Positions 8,878 through 17,695 are shown, numbered from the stretch's first letter. The stretch is DNA of 64,000 bases from JALSRD01 sp964476595 (GCA_964476595.1 CAYZCL010000057.1:36803-100802), one strand, 5' to 3'. The notes: generated from the letters alone by a model not told the origin. A program made the numbers and translations.

Positions 8878-9948
8878 CTACGACGCTACGGCACAGGCAT
8901 CCTGGGAGGGACCGTAGCTGTTCATCAATTCACAGACCCTGCGAATGTCAATGTTCACCGGACAGTGCTGCACGCAGCGCCCGCAGCCCACGCACTGGAT
9001 GCCGTCCTCGTACTTGTCGACATAGTACTTGAGCTTGTGCATGAAGCGCTGGCGCACTCGCTGGACCTTTTCACCCCTAGGGTTGTGCCCCGATCCGTGC
9101 AGGGTGAAGAGCGGAAACATGCAGCTGTCCCAGTTGCGGATACGCATGCCCTGCTTGCCGCGGTTTTCGTCCTGGATGTCAAAACACCAGCAGGTGGGGC
9201 ACAGGTAGGTGCAGGTGCCGCAGTTGATGCAGGCAAAGCTCACCTCTTCCCAGAATGCCGCCCCATGCAGCGCCAAGGTGTCCTGGTCGCGCAGGTTGCC
9301 GGTCTCGATGCGTGAGCTGATGCGGGCCTCGGCCTCGGCCCTGCGCGCGGCGATGCGCTCGTCGGCGTCGCCGCCGGCGGCCGTCTGCCAGCCGGCCGCG
9401 GCCACGAACTTCTCCCCCCGCTCGGTGATGACACGCGCCAGGAAGTTTTCGCCGTCGGCCACCAGCAGCACGTCCAGGCCCGACTCGCTGAAAGGGCCGG
9501 ACCCCGCCGAGGTGCAGAAGCAGGTGCTGCAGGGGGCGTCACAGGCGTACCCCACCAGCGTGATGGCTTCGCGCGCCCGGATCCAGTAGGGGTCCTTGTA
9601 GTCGGGCGTGTCGAAATTGCGCTGCACCAGCCCGAAAGCGTCGGCATCGCAGGGCCGGATCCCCAGCACGGCCCGCGGCGCGTAGTCCTTCTGCGGTTCC
9701 TTGAGCATGTGGTGATCGGGCTGGTTCCTGTCCAGCGTGTATTCAAACATCTTCTCGGACTGGGGATAGACCAGTTCCTTGGCGGACATCCGGGTGTTGG
9801 AATAGTCGAGATCGGGCAGTTGCCCGGCCGCCAGCGGCCGGAACTGGTGGAAGGGTCCCTGGCTGACGGGACCGAACAGCCGGTAGCTGTCTCTGGCCTT
9901 TTCCACTCCCGCTTCCCACTGCGCTTTTTCGATGAGAATGACCTTCAT
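8878..9948 (-). CDS. 4Fe-4S protein of the AsrA / FlxB-C type
   Basis: 356 residues. The N-terminal part has the pattern of anaerobic sulfite reductase subunit A (VLGIRPCDADAF, YACDAPCSTCFC). The C-terminus binds two [4Fe-4S] clusters through CINCGTCTYLCPTCWC and CVGCGRCVQHCPV. In AsrABC and Flx systems such proteins pass electrons between the flavin reductase and the catalytic or Hdr subunit. It lies 15 bases before the FlxA-like gene and is surely co-transcribed. AAGGG lies upstream of the ATG. Catalytic sulfite reductase (AsrC) is absent, so electron relay is the likely role. Confidence 0.85.
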   Translation of the reverse strand: MKVILIEKAQWEAGVEKARDSYRLFGPVSQGPFHQFRPLAAGQLPDLDYSNTRMSAKELVYPQSEKMFEYTLDRNQPDHHMLKEPQKDYAPRAVLGIRPCDADAFGLVQRNFDTPDYKDPYWIRAREAITLVGYACDAPCSTCFCTSAGSGPFSESGLDVLLVADGENFLARVITERGEKFVAAAGWQTAAGGDADERIAARRAEAEARISSRIETGNLRDQDTLALHGAAFWEEVSFACINCGTCTYLCPTCWCFDIQDENRGKQGMRIRNWDSCMFPLFTLHGSGHNPRGEKVQRVRQRFMHKLKYYVDKYEDGIQCVGCGRCVQHCPVNIDIRRVCELMNSYGPSQDACAVAS

Positions 9949-10042
9949 AAGTTTCGCCCTTTGAATCGTTGCCGGTAAAATGCTGCGCGTTCAACGGCTG
10001 CTCGGCGCGGGTCGGACTGCCGCCCCGGCCCGCCGGCCGGCG

Positions 10043-10990
10043 CTATTTGATGAAATCGTCCGGGTCGTCGGGTCTGAATGCGTCCAGCGGCGGCCGGGCG
10101 TCGGTGGTCAGACCGGCTTCCCACCCGAATTTTTCCAGACAGTCCTTTTCCAGCTTCTTGGTGAACACCCGCATGTTGATGCCCACCGGGCAGGCCCGTT
10201 CGCAGGCCCCGCAGTCGGTGCAGCGGCCGGCGCAGTGATAGGCCCGCAGGAAATGGAAGGTGCGCACGTCGATGGGGTCCTGGCTCTTGCCCACCCACTG
10301 GGGCCGCGACTCGTCCACGAAGCAGGTGGGGCAGTAGCACAGCGGACAGGCGTTGCGGCAGGCATAGCAGCGGATACACTCGCTGAGCAGGTCGTCGAAG
10401 AAGTTCCACTTCTCCTCGGGGCTCATGGCCTCGATGCGGCGCACATCGGCGTATCGGTCGACGTCCTGCTGCTCGGGCACCTCATCGGCTACCCGTTCAT
10501 CGAAGATCACCGGGTTGCGGTGGATGCACAGGCCGCAGTTCTGCTGCAGCACTTCCTGGCGGTTGAGCACCTGCTCGAAGCCGTCGCCGCGCACGGTGAC
10601 GTTGTGGCCGTCCTCGGTGACCTCCAGGATCTCGCCGTCCACGGCGGCGGCGACCCTGCGCCGGTCGATCATGCCGGTGCATGGCACGCCGATGATGAAG
10701 AGCTGGTCGCGATCGATCTTGTTCTCAACGATGTGGGTCACGATGTTGCGCGAGTCGCATCCCTTGGCCACGATGCCGATCTTCTCCTTGCGGCCCATGA
10801 GGTAGTTGGCCAGGTTGACGCCGCAGTTGCCGTCCCAGATGAGCTTGTCGACATCGCCGGCGTCCTTGACGAAACACGGCTCGTTCATCATGGGAACCGT
10901 GCCTTTGCGAAAGCCGATCACCATCTCGACCGTGCCCTCTTTCAGGAGCCGTGCGGCAATTTCCCTTATCTTGTCGGTGTATTCCAGCAT
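10043..10990 (-). CDS. 4Fe-4S dicluster protein (HdrC-like / F420-hydrogenase-beta-like)
   Basis: 315 residues. The N-terminal half resembles the FrhB/FdhB-type fold (GIVAKGCDSRNI, IGVPCTGMID, CGLCIHRNPV). The C-terminal half has two cysteine clusters, CIRCYACRNACPLCYCPTC and CTDCGACERACPVGINMR. Such proteins accompany MvhD in many deltaproteobacterial Hdr loci and are presumed electron-transfer subunits. The stop of the selenocysteine MvhD gene and this ATG are one base apart (TGATATG), so translation is probably coupled. No Hdr catalytic CCG domain is present in this protein. Confidence 0.8.
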   Translation of the reverse strand: MLEYTDKIREIAARLLKEGTVEMVIGFRKGTVPMMNEPCFVKDAGDVDKLIWDGNCGVNLANYLMGRKEKIGIVAKGCDSRNIVTHIVENKIDRDQLFIIGVPCTGMIDRRRVAAAVDGEILEVTEDGHNVTVRGDGFEQVLNRQEVLQQNCGLCIHRNPVIFDERVADEVPEQQDVDRYADVRRIEAMSPEEKWNFFDDLLSECIRCYACRNACPLCYCPTCFVDESRPQWVGKSQDPIDVRTFHFLRAYHCAGRCTDCGACERACPVGINMRVFTKKLEKDCLEKFGWEAGLTTDARPPLDAFRPDDPDDFIK

Positions 10991-10991
10991 A

Positions 10992-11423
10992 TCAAGCCAC
11001 CTTGGCCTCGCGTTTGACGAAATGTGTGTTCGGTCCCAGAGCCTTGACGGTTTCCGTCACCTCTTTGACCACCTGGACGAATTTCGTGGATTCGGCCGAG
11101 GACACCCACGAGAACTGGATGCGCCCCGGTTCGATGCCCATGTGTTCCATCAGATTCTGAAAGAGGACAAACTTGCGTCTTGCGTAGTAATTACCTTCCA
11201 GGTAATGGCATTCTCCGGGATGTCACCCGGACACCCATACGCCGTCGGCACCCTCCCGCAGCGCCGCCAGGAAGAACTTCGGGTCCATGCGCCCCGTGCA
11301 GGGGATGCGCACCACCCGGATGTTGGGCGGGTACTCCATGCGGCTGACGCCCGCCAGGTCGGCGGCGCCGTAGCTGCACCAGTTACACAGAAAACTGACA
11401 ATTTTCGGTTCCCATTCGGACAT
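10992..11423 (-). CDS. mvhD: MvhD / FlxD delta subunit, selenocysteine-containing
   Basis: 143 residues when the in-frame TGA at 11225-11223 (codon 67) is read as selenocysteine. Before it come CNWCSYGAADLAG and RIPCTGRMD; directly after come HPGECHYLEGNYYARR and a normal C-terminus ending in KREAKVA. In MvhD proteins this position is the first Cys of the conserved CHxGxCHY motif that binds the [2Fe-2S] cluster, so Sec replaces a cluster ligand. A hairpin fitting a bacterial SECIS follows at the right distance. AGGAG precedes the ATG. MvhD transfers electrons from hydrogenase, FDH or Flx to HdrA. An annotation that stops at the TGA would give only 66 residues. Confidence 0.88.
11190..11206 (-). 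promoter_or_regulatory. Putative bacterial SECIS hairpin of mvhD
   Basis: The mRNA has a perfect 6-bp stem AUUACC / GGUAAU with the loop UGGAA, beginning 16 bases after the UGA. The apical part is thus 22-27 bases downstream, inside the window known for SelB-binding bacterial SECIS elements. Confidence 0.65.
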
Positions 11424-11461
11424 GTGGTTAATCTCCTTGTTAAATCATCTGCTGCCGACGG

Positions 11462-14400
11462 TTACACGACCGTTTCCTCGTTCAAGGCAAAGAGCTGGGC
11501 AAAGATCTGACCGTTGTCGAACCCCTTCAGGGAAATGGCCCCGGAGCGACACGAGGCCACGCACAGGCCGCACCCCTTGCAGAGCACCGGGTTGATCTCG
11601 GCCTTGCCCGCAAAGGGCCCTTCGGTGGTGAAGAAGGGGGCCGAGTAGGGGCAGATGGCCACGCACACCCCGCAACTGGCGCAATCCATGGGGTTGGTGC
11701 GCGCCACGGTGCCGCTGGTGTGGATGGTCTCGCGCGCCAGCAGGGTGACGGCCCGCGAGGCGGCCGCGCGCCCCTGGGCCACGGCTTCGTCCACCGGCTT
11801 GGGGTAGTGGGCCAGGCCGCACAGGAAGACGCCGTCGGTGGCGAACTCCGAGGGACCCAGCTTGGCGTGTTTTTCCACGAAGAAGCCGTCGTCGTTGAGC
11901 GGCACCTTGAAGAACTGCGCCAGGGCCTCGTCGGCCGGCGGTACGATGGCAGACGCCAAGCTGAGCAGGTCGGCCGCGATCTCCACCGGACGGCCCAGGA
12001 TGTGGTCGGTCACCGTGACCGATATCTTTTCCTTGCCCACCGCCACCACGGGCTTGTTGTCCACGCTGTAGCGGATGAAGATCACGCCGGCCTCGCGGGC
12101 CTGCTTGTAGAGGTACTCGCGCTCGCCGTAGGTACGGATGTCCCGGTAGAGGATGTAGACGGTCATATCCGGGTTGCGGCGCTTGAGCTCCAGGGCGTTG
12201 TCGATGGAGTGCGTGCAGCACACCCGCGAACAGTAGGGCCGCTGGGGCTCGCGTGAGCCCACGCACTGGATGAAGACGGCCGTCTCGGCCTTCTTGAGCA
12301 GCGGGTCATCCTCCATCAGTTTGCGGTCCAGCTCCAGGCTGGTGACGATACGCGGGTCCGTGCCGTAGGCGTATTCCTCCGGCTTGAGAGGCTCGGCGCC
12401 GGTGGCCAGGATCACCACGCCGTGCTCCAGCTCCTCTTCCTCGTCACCGCAGACCAGGGTCGCCTTGAAATTACCCACGAAGCCGTCCACGGCCGCAAGG
12501 CGCGTATTCAGGTGCACGTGGATTTTTTCGTCGGCCTCGATCTCGCCGATCAGCGCCGCCAGCTTGGTCTGCACGTCTTCGCCGGCGGCGGTGCGGTACA
12601 GCCTGCGCGCCTGGCCTCCCAGCTGACCCTCTTTTTCGATCACGTGGGTTTCATAGCCCTGACGTGACAGGCTGCGGGCCGCGGTCAGGCCCGAAATGCC
12701 GCCGCCGACCACCATGGCCACCGGCTTGATGGCCAGTTCGGCCTCCTGCAGCGGCTCGGTCAGGGCCACCTTGGAGACCGCCATGCGCACCAGGTCCTTG
12801 GCCTTCTCGGTGGCCCGTTCCGGTTCGTTCTTGTGCACCCACGAGTCCTGATTGCGGATGTTGGCCATCTCGAAAAGGTACTTGTTGAGGCCCGCATTGA
12901 CCAGTGTCTCCTGGAAGAGCGGTTCGTGGGTCTTGGGCGTGCAGGCCGCCACCACCACCCGGTTGAGCTTCTTCTGACGGATGATGTTGGCCATGGCCTC
13001 CTGGGTGTCCTGGGAGCAGGAGTAGAGGTTGTCTGAGGCGTAGACCACGTACGGCAGGGTCTTGGCGTACTCGGCCACGGACGGCACGTCCACCACGCCG
13101 GCGATGTTGATGCCGCAACGGCAGACAAACACCCCGATGCGCGGCGGTTCGCCCACCACGTTGGTCTCGGGGATCTCCTCGGGGGTCTTGGTGGCCGTGT
13201 TGCGCGCGGCGGAGAGGATCTCGCCGGCGGCCGAGGCCGCAGCGCTGGAGTCCACCACCGACTGCGGGATATCCTTGGGCCCCTGGAAAGCGCCGCACAG
13301 GAAGATGCCCTCCCGAGAGGTGGTCACGGGTTCGAAACTGCCGGTCTTGCCGAAGTTGCCCGGCGTCAGTTCGATGCCCAGTTTTTCGGCCAGCTGAACC
13401 GTTTCCGGGGAGATCTGCAGGCCGATGGACAGCACGATCATGTCGAAGGTCTCGGTCTCGGTTTTTCCGTCCTCGGTGATGTAGCGCACCGACAACGAAT
13501 CGCCGTCCGGGGCCGGGTCGATGGTGTGCACGCGGCTGCGGATGAAGCGCACGCCCACCTTCTCGCGGGCGTTGTCGTAGAAGCGCTCGAAGTCCTTGCC
13601 GTGGGTGCGCATGTCCATATAGAAGATGGTGCAGTCCAGGTCATCGCCGGCGTGCTCCTTGGCAATGACGGCTTCCTTGATGGCGTACATGCAGCACACC
13701 GAGGAGCAGTAGGCGTTGTCGCAGCGGTTCAGGTCACGCGAACCCACGCACTGGAACCAGGCAATCTTTTTGGGCTCGGCGTGGTCCGAGGGTCGTACCA
13801 GGTGGCCGGCCGTGGGCCCCGAGGCGCTCAGGATGCGCTCCATCTCCATGGAGGTGATCACGTTGGGGTGCCTGGCGTAGCCGTAGCTGTCGAACTTCGA
13901 CGGGTCGAAGGGTTCGAAACCCGGCGACAGCACGATGGAGCCCACGTCCAGTTCGATGATCTCGTCCTGCATGTCGTGATCGATGGCGTCCACGCCGCAG
14001 AAGGCCGTGCAGATCTTGCAGCCGCCGGTCTTGAAGTGCATGCACACGTCGCGGTCGATGGCCGGAGTGTTGGGCACGGCCTGGGCATAGGGCACGTAGA
14101 CGGCCTTGCGCCCCTGGAGACCCACGTCGTACTCCGACGGAATCAGGCGGGCCTGGATACGGGTGTGCTCGCGGTTGACGCGCTCCAGGTCGATGTGGCC
14201 CGTGGGGCACACCGAGGCGCAGGCGCCGCACGCCAGGCAGTCGTCACTGTTGACGCCGTATGGCGTGTCCACCCGCATGTCCACGCCGCGGCCGGTCAGG
14301 CTGATGGCGTTGGCGCCCATGCGCTCGCACACGCGCGTACACAATCCGCACAGGATGCAGGTGTCTTCCTCTTTCTTGAAGCGCGGCTCCCCGATGCCGT

Positions 14401-14725
14401 ACTCTTCGGCCATTTTCCGCAGCAGCGGCACCTCGGGGCAGCGGGCCAGCAGCATCTCGACGATCAGCTTGCGCCCCTGGTGGACCATCTCGCTGTCGGT
14501 CTGGACCTCCATGCCCTCCCAGATGGGGTAGTTGCAGGCCGTCACGAAGCGCGAACGCCGTCCGTCGAAAAGCTCCACCGTGCACAGGCGGCACATGCCG
14601 GCCGGCTCCAGGGCCTTGTGGTGGCACAGGGTCGGGATGTCGACGCCGTACTTCTCGGCCACCTGCAGGATGTACTGGCCTTCCTCGCCTTGAACAGTCT
14701 GTCCGTTGAGCTTGAACGTGATCAT
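11462..14725 (-). CDS. Fusion protein: NuoG-type Fe-S domain + HdrA C-terminal part + complete HdrA
   Basis: 1087 residues. Residues 1-180 are NuoG/HydA-like: a [2Fe-2S] set (C34, C45, C48, C64) and two [4Fe-4S] sets (C123-C133, C163-C173). From about 200 the sequence matches HdrA from its middle onward (RKAVYVPYAQAVPNTPAID, C228/C236/C239/C243, RPSDHAEPKKIAWFQCVGSR, YCSSVCCMYAIK) and lacks the HdrA N-terminal FAD segment. From about 528 a complete second HdrA follows (RIGVFVCRCGINIAGVVDV, FAD motif GGGISGL at 674-680) and ends in two ferredoxin motifs (CASCGVCVAICP, CKGCGLCVASC). HdrA flavin can bifurcate electrons. The missing front half of the first HdrA is encoded separately at 17212-17604. 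GAGGT precedes the ATG. Confidence 0.88.
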   Translation of the reverse strand: MITFKLNGQTVQGEEGQYILQVAEKYGVDIPTLCHHKALEPAGMCRLCTVELFDGRRSRFVTACNYPIWEGMEVQTDSEMVHQGRKLIVEMLLARCPEVPLLRKMAEEYGIGEPRFKKEEDTCILCGLCTRVCERMGANAISLTGRGVDMRVDTPYGVNSDDCLACGACASVCPTGHIDLERVNREHTRIQARLIPSEYDVGLQGRKAVYVPYAQAVPNTPAIDRDVCMHFKTGGCKICTAFCGVDAIDHDMQDEIIELDVGSIVLSPGFEPFDPSKFDSYGYARHPNVITSMEMERILSASGPTAGHLVRPSDHAEPKKIAWFQCVGSRDLNRCDNAYCSSVCCMYAIKEAVIAKEHAGDDLDCTIFYMDMRTHGKDFERFYDNAREKVGVRFIRSRVHTIDPAPDGDSLSVRYITEDGKTETETFDMIVLSIGLQISPETVQLAEKLGIELTPGNFGKTGSFEPVTTSREGIFLCGAFQGPKDIPQSVVDSSAAASAAGEILSAARNTATKTPEEIPETNVVGEPPRIGVFVCRCGINIAGVVDVPSVAEYAKTLPYVVYASDNLYSCSQDTQEAMANIIRQKKLNRVVVAACTPKTHEPLFQETLVNAGLNKYLFEMANIRNQDSWVHKNEPERATEKAKDLVRMAVSKVALTEPLQEAELAIKPVAMVVGGGISGLTAARSLSRQGYETHVIEKEGQLGGQARRLYRTAAGEDVQTKLAALIGEIEADEKIHVHLNTRLAAVDGFVGNFKATLVCGDEEEELEHGVVILATGAEPLKPEEYAYGTDPRIVTSLELDRKLMEDDPLLKKAETAVFIQCVGSREPQRPYCSRVCCTHSIDNALELKRRNPDMTVYILYRDIRTYGEREYLYKQAREAGVIFIRYSVDNKPVVAVGKEKISVTVTDHILGRPVEIAADLLSLASAIVPPADEALAQFFKVPLNDDGFFVEKHAKLGPSEFATDGVFLCGLAHYPKPVDEAVAQGRAAASRAVTLLARETIHTSGTVARTNPMDCASCGVCVAICPYSAPFFTTEGPFAGKAEINPVLCKGCGLCVASCRSGAISLKGFDNGQIFAQLFALNEETVV

Positions 14726-14742
14726 AGGTTACCTCGAAAGTA

Positions 14743-16644
14743 TTAACGGATGGTCACCGCGTTGAACTTGCACACATCGTAGCAGATGCCGCACTTGATA
14801 CACAGCTGCTGGTCGATGCCGTGGGCTTTCTTCTTCTCCCCGCTGATGGCCTCCTGGGGGCACTTGCGGGCACACAGACCGCATCCGGTGCAGGCCTCGG
14901 CGTCGATTTCGTAGTGGAAGAGGTTCTTGCAGACCCCCGAGGGGCATTTCTTGTCGCGAATGTGGGCCTCGTACTCGTCACGGAAGTACAGGATGGTGGT
15001 CAGCACCGGATTGGGCGCCGAGGTACCCAGGCCGCAGAGCGAGAATTTCTGCATCATGCTGCCGACTTCCTCCAGCAGTTCGATGTCGCCCTCGCGGCCC
15101 TCGCCGTCGCAGATGCGCGTCAGGATCTCGAGCATCTGCTTGAGCCCCTCGCGGCAGGGGTTGCACTGGCCGCAGGACTCTTCTTTCAGAAAATCCACGA
15201 AGTAGCGCGCCACGTCCACCATGCAGGTGTCCTGGTCCATGACGATCATGCCGCCGGAACCCATGATGGCGCCCACCTCGGTGAGCTTCTGGTAGTCTAC
15301 CGGCAGGTCCAGGAAGCGTTCGGGGATGCAGCCCCCCGAGGGACCGCCGGTCTGCACGGCCTTGAAGACTTTTTTCCTGGGCACGCCGCCGCCGATGGTG
15401 AAGACGATATCGCGCAGGGAGATGCCCATGGGCACTTCCACCAGGCCCGTGTTCCTGATCTTGCCCACCAGGCTGAAGACCTTGGTGCCCTTGCTGTGCT
15501 CGGTGCCCATGCCGGCGAACCACGAGGCGCCCTTGAGCATGATGGCCGGCACGTTGGCGTAAGTCTCGACGTTGTTGAGGTTGGAGGGCTGGTTGCGGAA
15601 GCCCTTTTCCACGGTGTGCACGTATTTGGCCCGCGGTCGGCCCACCTTGCCCTCCAGCGAGGCCATCAGGGCCGTGGACTCGCCGCACACGAAGGCGCCG
15701 GCGCCGGTGGAGATCTTGATGTGGAAGGAAAAGTCGGTGCCGGCGATGTTGTCGCCCAGCAGGCCGTAGTCCTCGGCCTGGCGGATGGCCGTCAGCAGGC
15801 GTTTGACCGCCAGGGGGTACTCGTTGCGCACGTAGATGTAGCCGTGATTGGAACCGATGGCCACGGCCGCGATGAGCATGCCCTCGGGCACGCTGTGGGG
15901 ATCGCCCTCCAGGATGCTGCGGTCCATGTAGGCGCCGGGATCGCCCTCGTCGGCGTTGCAGATGATGGCCCGCTGGCCCTTGTGCCTGGCGCAGGTGGCC
16001 CATTTGATGCCGGTGGGAAAGCCGCCGCCGCCGCGGCCGCGCAGGCCCGAGGCCTTGATGACCTCGATGATCTCGGCCGGCTGCATGTCCTGCAGGGCGT
16101 TTAAAAAAGCCACGTAGCCGCGGCGCGCGATGTACTCCTCGATGCGGTCCGGGTCGATGTAGCCGCAATTGCGCATGGCCACCTTAACCTGGCTGGAATA
16201 AAAGGGGTTGTCCTCGAAAACCGGAATCCCCTCGATGGGGGTGACACCTGCCAGTGGATTTTCGACGCCGTCTTCCAGCACGCTGCGCGGATCACGCATC
16301 TGGCCCATGATCTGCTTTTTGTTGAACTCCCCGGCCTGGTAGGACGCGATGATGTCGACGATCTTGTCCTCGGTGACGTGGTGGTAGATCACGCGGGGCT
16401 TGCCGAGGCTCAGGATCTCCACCAGGGGCTCCTCTTCGCAGAAACCGATGCAGCCGGTCTGGCAGATCGCGACCCCCTTGCCGTCGGGGTAGGCCTCCAG
16501 GGCCTTGTCATAGGCGGCCTGGGCGCCCGCGGCGATGCCGCAGGAAGCCATGCCCACGTTTACCTTGATCCCCTCGGGGGCGTACAGTTTCTTGCCGTAC
16601 AGCTGGCTGATCTGCTCTAGGTCCTTTACAGACTGGATTTTCAT
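14743..16644 (-). CDS. NuoF/HydB-like NADH-oxidising flavoprotein subunit
   Basis: 633 residues from the ATG at 16644 (GAGGCA upstream); an ATG at 16674 overlapping nuoE is an alternative. Order of domains: thioredoxin-like [2Fe-2S] domain (ASCGIAAGA, CQTGCIGFC), NuoF FMN/NADH domain (GRGGGGFPTGIKW, CNADEGDPGAYMDRS), SLBB region, and the N3-type [4Fe-4S] site (ESCGQCNPCREG, CGLG). Two extra C-terminal [4Fe-4S] motifs follow (CTGCGLCARKCPQ, CIKCGICYDVCK). This layout is that of HydB of bifurcating hydrogenases rather than of respiratory NuoF. With the NuoE-like partner it would exchange electrons between NADH and the Fe-S chain of the fusion protein downstream. Confidence 0.92.
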   Translation of the reverse strand: MKIQSVKDLEQISQLYGKKLYAPEGIKVNVGMASCGIAAGAQAAYDKALEAYPDGKGVAICQTGCIGFCEEEPLVEILSLGKPRVIYHHVTEDKIVDIIASYQAGEFNKKQIMGQMRDPRSVLEDGVENPLAGVTPIEGIPVFEDNPFYSSQVKVAMRNCGYIDPDRIEEYIARRGYVAFLNALQDMQPAEIIEVIKASGLRGRGGGGFPTGIKWATCARHKGQRAIICNADEGDPGAYMDRSILEGDPHSVPEGMLIAAVAIGSNHGYIYVRNEYPLAVKRLLTAIRQAEDYGLLGDNIAGTDFSFHIKISTGAGAFVCGESTALMASLEGKVGRPRAKYVHTVEKGFRNQPSNLNNVETYANVPAIMLKGASWFAGMGTEHSKGTKVFSLVGKIRNTGLVEVPMGISLRDIVFTIGGGVPRKKVFKAVQTGGPSGGCIPERFLDLPVDYQKLTEVGAIMGSGGMIVMDQDTCMVDVARYFVDFLKEESCGQCNPCREGLKQMLEILTRICDGEGREGDIELLEEVGSMMQKFSLCGLGTSAPNPVLTTILYFRDEYEAHIRDKKCPSGVCKNLFHYEIDAEACTGCGLCARKCPQEAISGEKKKAHGIDQQLCIKCGICYDVCKFNAVTIR

Positions 16645-16666
16645 GGTCTGTGCCTCGTCTCGTCGG

Positions 16667-17155
16667 TTATTCATATTGGTCCAGGATCTTGTCCACTTCG
16701 TCGGGAGCGATGCGGCCGTAGGTGTCCTCGTTGATCTTGACCACCGGACCCAGGCTGCAGCAGCCGATGCAGCGCACCGACTCCAGGGTGAAGCGCATGT
16801 CCTCGCTGGTCTCCCCGTCGCCGATGTGCAGGTTCTCCGTGATGCGTTCCTTGACGCGCTCGGCGCCGCGCACGTGGCAGGCGGTTCCCAGGCAGATGGA
16901 GATGATGTTGCGGCCCCGCGGCTGGAGGCTGAAGGTGCTGTAGAAAGTGGCCACTTCGTAGATGCGGCTGAGGGGAATGCCGATCTTGGTGGAAAGATAG
17001 TTCAGCGCCGCCCCGGGCAGGTAGTTGTACCTGCGCTGGATGGCCTGCAGGATCATGATCAGGTTTTCCTGATCGTTGCCGTAGTCCTCTTCGATGATGC
17101 GGTTCAGTTCACTGTAGTCGATGGCTTCCGTTTCAGCGGTTTGTGCAACACTCAT
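16667..17155 (-). CDS. NuoE-like [2Fe-2S] subunit
   Basis: 162 residues, the usual NuoE length. The thioredoxin-fold [2Fe-2S] ligands are clear: CLGTACHVRG, then CIGCCSLGP. The helical N-terminus (IRRYNYLP-like segment QAIQRRYNYLPGAALNYLS) is typical. GGGAGA lies 7 bases before the ATG. It partners the NuoF-like protein encoded just after it. Lies between the split HdrA fragment and nuoF, so the NADH module has been inserted into the HdrA locus. Confidence 0.92.
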   Translation of the reverse strand: MSVAQTAETEAIDYSELNRIIEEDYGNDQENLIMILQAIQRRYNYLPGAALNYLSTKIGIPLSRIYEVATFYSTFSLQPRGRNIISICLGTACHVRGAERVKERITENLHIGDGETSEDMRFTLESVRCIGCCSLGPVVKINEDTYGRIAPDEVDKILDQYE

Positions 17156-17211
17156 GGATCGCTCTCCCGATGATCAGACACAGGTAATAATGGACGGGCC
17201 GCCCGAAGAGG

Positions 17212-17604
17212 CTACTCGGATACCGCCAGGGGCTCCTGCACCACGGGACACGCCTCCACGCAGGCGCCGCAGCCGGTGCAGCGGTCCTCGATGATGCTGC
17301 GGGCGCGCTTGCGGATCTTTACCTTGAAATGGCCCGGGGAACCCTCCACGGATTCCAGGTCCGAGTACGTGATCAGTTCGATATTCATGTGCCGGCCGAC
17401 CTCGACCAGTATGGGCGAGATGATTCACATGGCACAGTCGTTGGTGGGAAAGGTCTTGTCCAGCTGGGACATGACCCCGCCGATGGAGGGGGATTTTTCA
17501 AGCAGATAGACGTAGTAGCCGGAATTGGCCAGATCCAGTGCCGACTGCATGCCGGCGATTCCGCCGCCCACTACCAGTACCGACCCAATGACATCCTTTG
17601 GCAT
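17212..17604 (-). CDS. HdrA N-terminal fragment, selenocysteine-containing (130 aa)
   Basis: 130 residues when the TGA at 17427-17425 (codon 60) is read as selenocysteine. Residues 1-59 carry the HdrA start with the FAD motif VVGGGIAGMQSALDLANSG and KTFPTNDCAM. Sec60 then leads into IISPILVEVGRHMNIELIT and one [4Fe-4S] set (C109, C112, C115, C119; CTGCGACVEACP). A genuine TAG stop follows at 17212-17214. This equals only the front part of a normal HdrA of 400-650 residues. The remainder occurs in the fusion protein at 11462-14725, joining at the next conserved block. Start ATG behind AGGAG. First gene of the operon. I infer that the two chains assemble into one HdrA. Confidence 0.85.
17392..17409 (-). 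promoter_or_regulatory. Putative bacterial SECIS hairpin of the HdrA fragment
   Basis: After the UGA and 15 bases the mRNA can form CUGGUC / GGCCGG (two G-U pairs) with the loop GAGGUC. The spacing matches the mvhD hairpin almost exactly and the loop contains GU. Confidence 0.55.
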
Positions 17605-17658
17605 GGTCTTTTCTCCTGAGGAATCAGTGCCGTGGAAACCATCCCTCCGGCGGCGGTG

Positions 17659-17672
17659 CGACGGCGCCGTCG
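17659..17672. repeat. 14-bp perfect palindrome in the hdr leader
   Basis: CGACGGCGCCGTCG lies between the predicted promoter and the first gene of the Hdr operon, about 55 bases before the ATG. It could be an operator or a leader hairpin. No known regulator site was recognised. Confidence 0.4.
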
Positions 17673-17695
17673 GGGGAGCCAATCAAAGATAGCAA

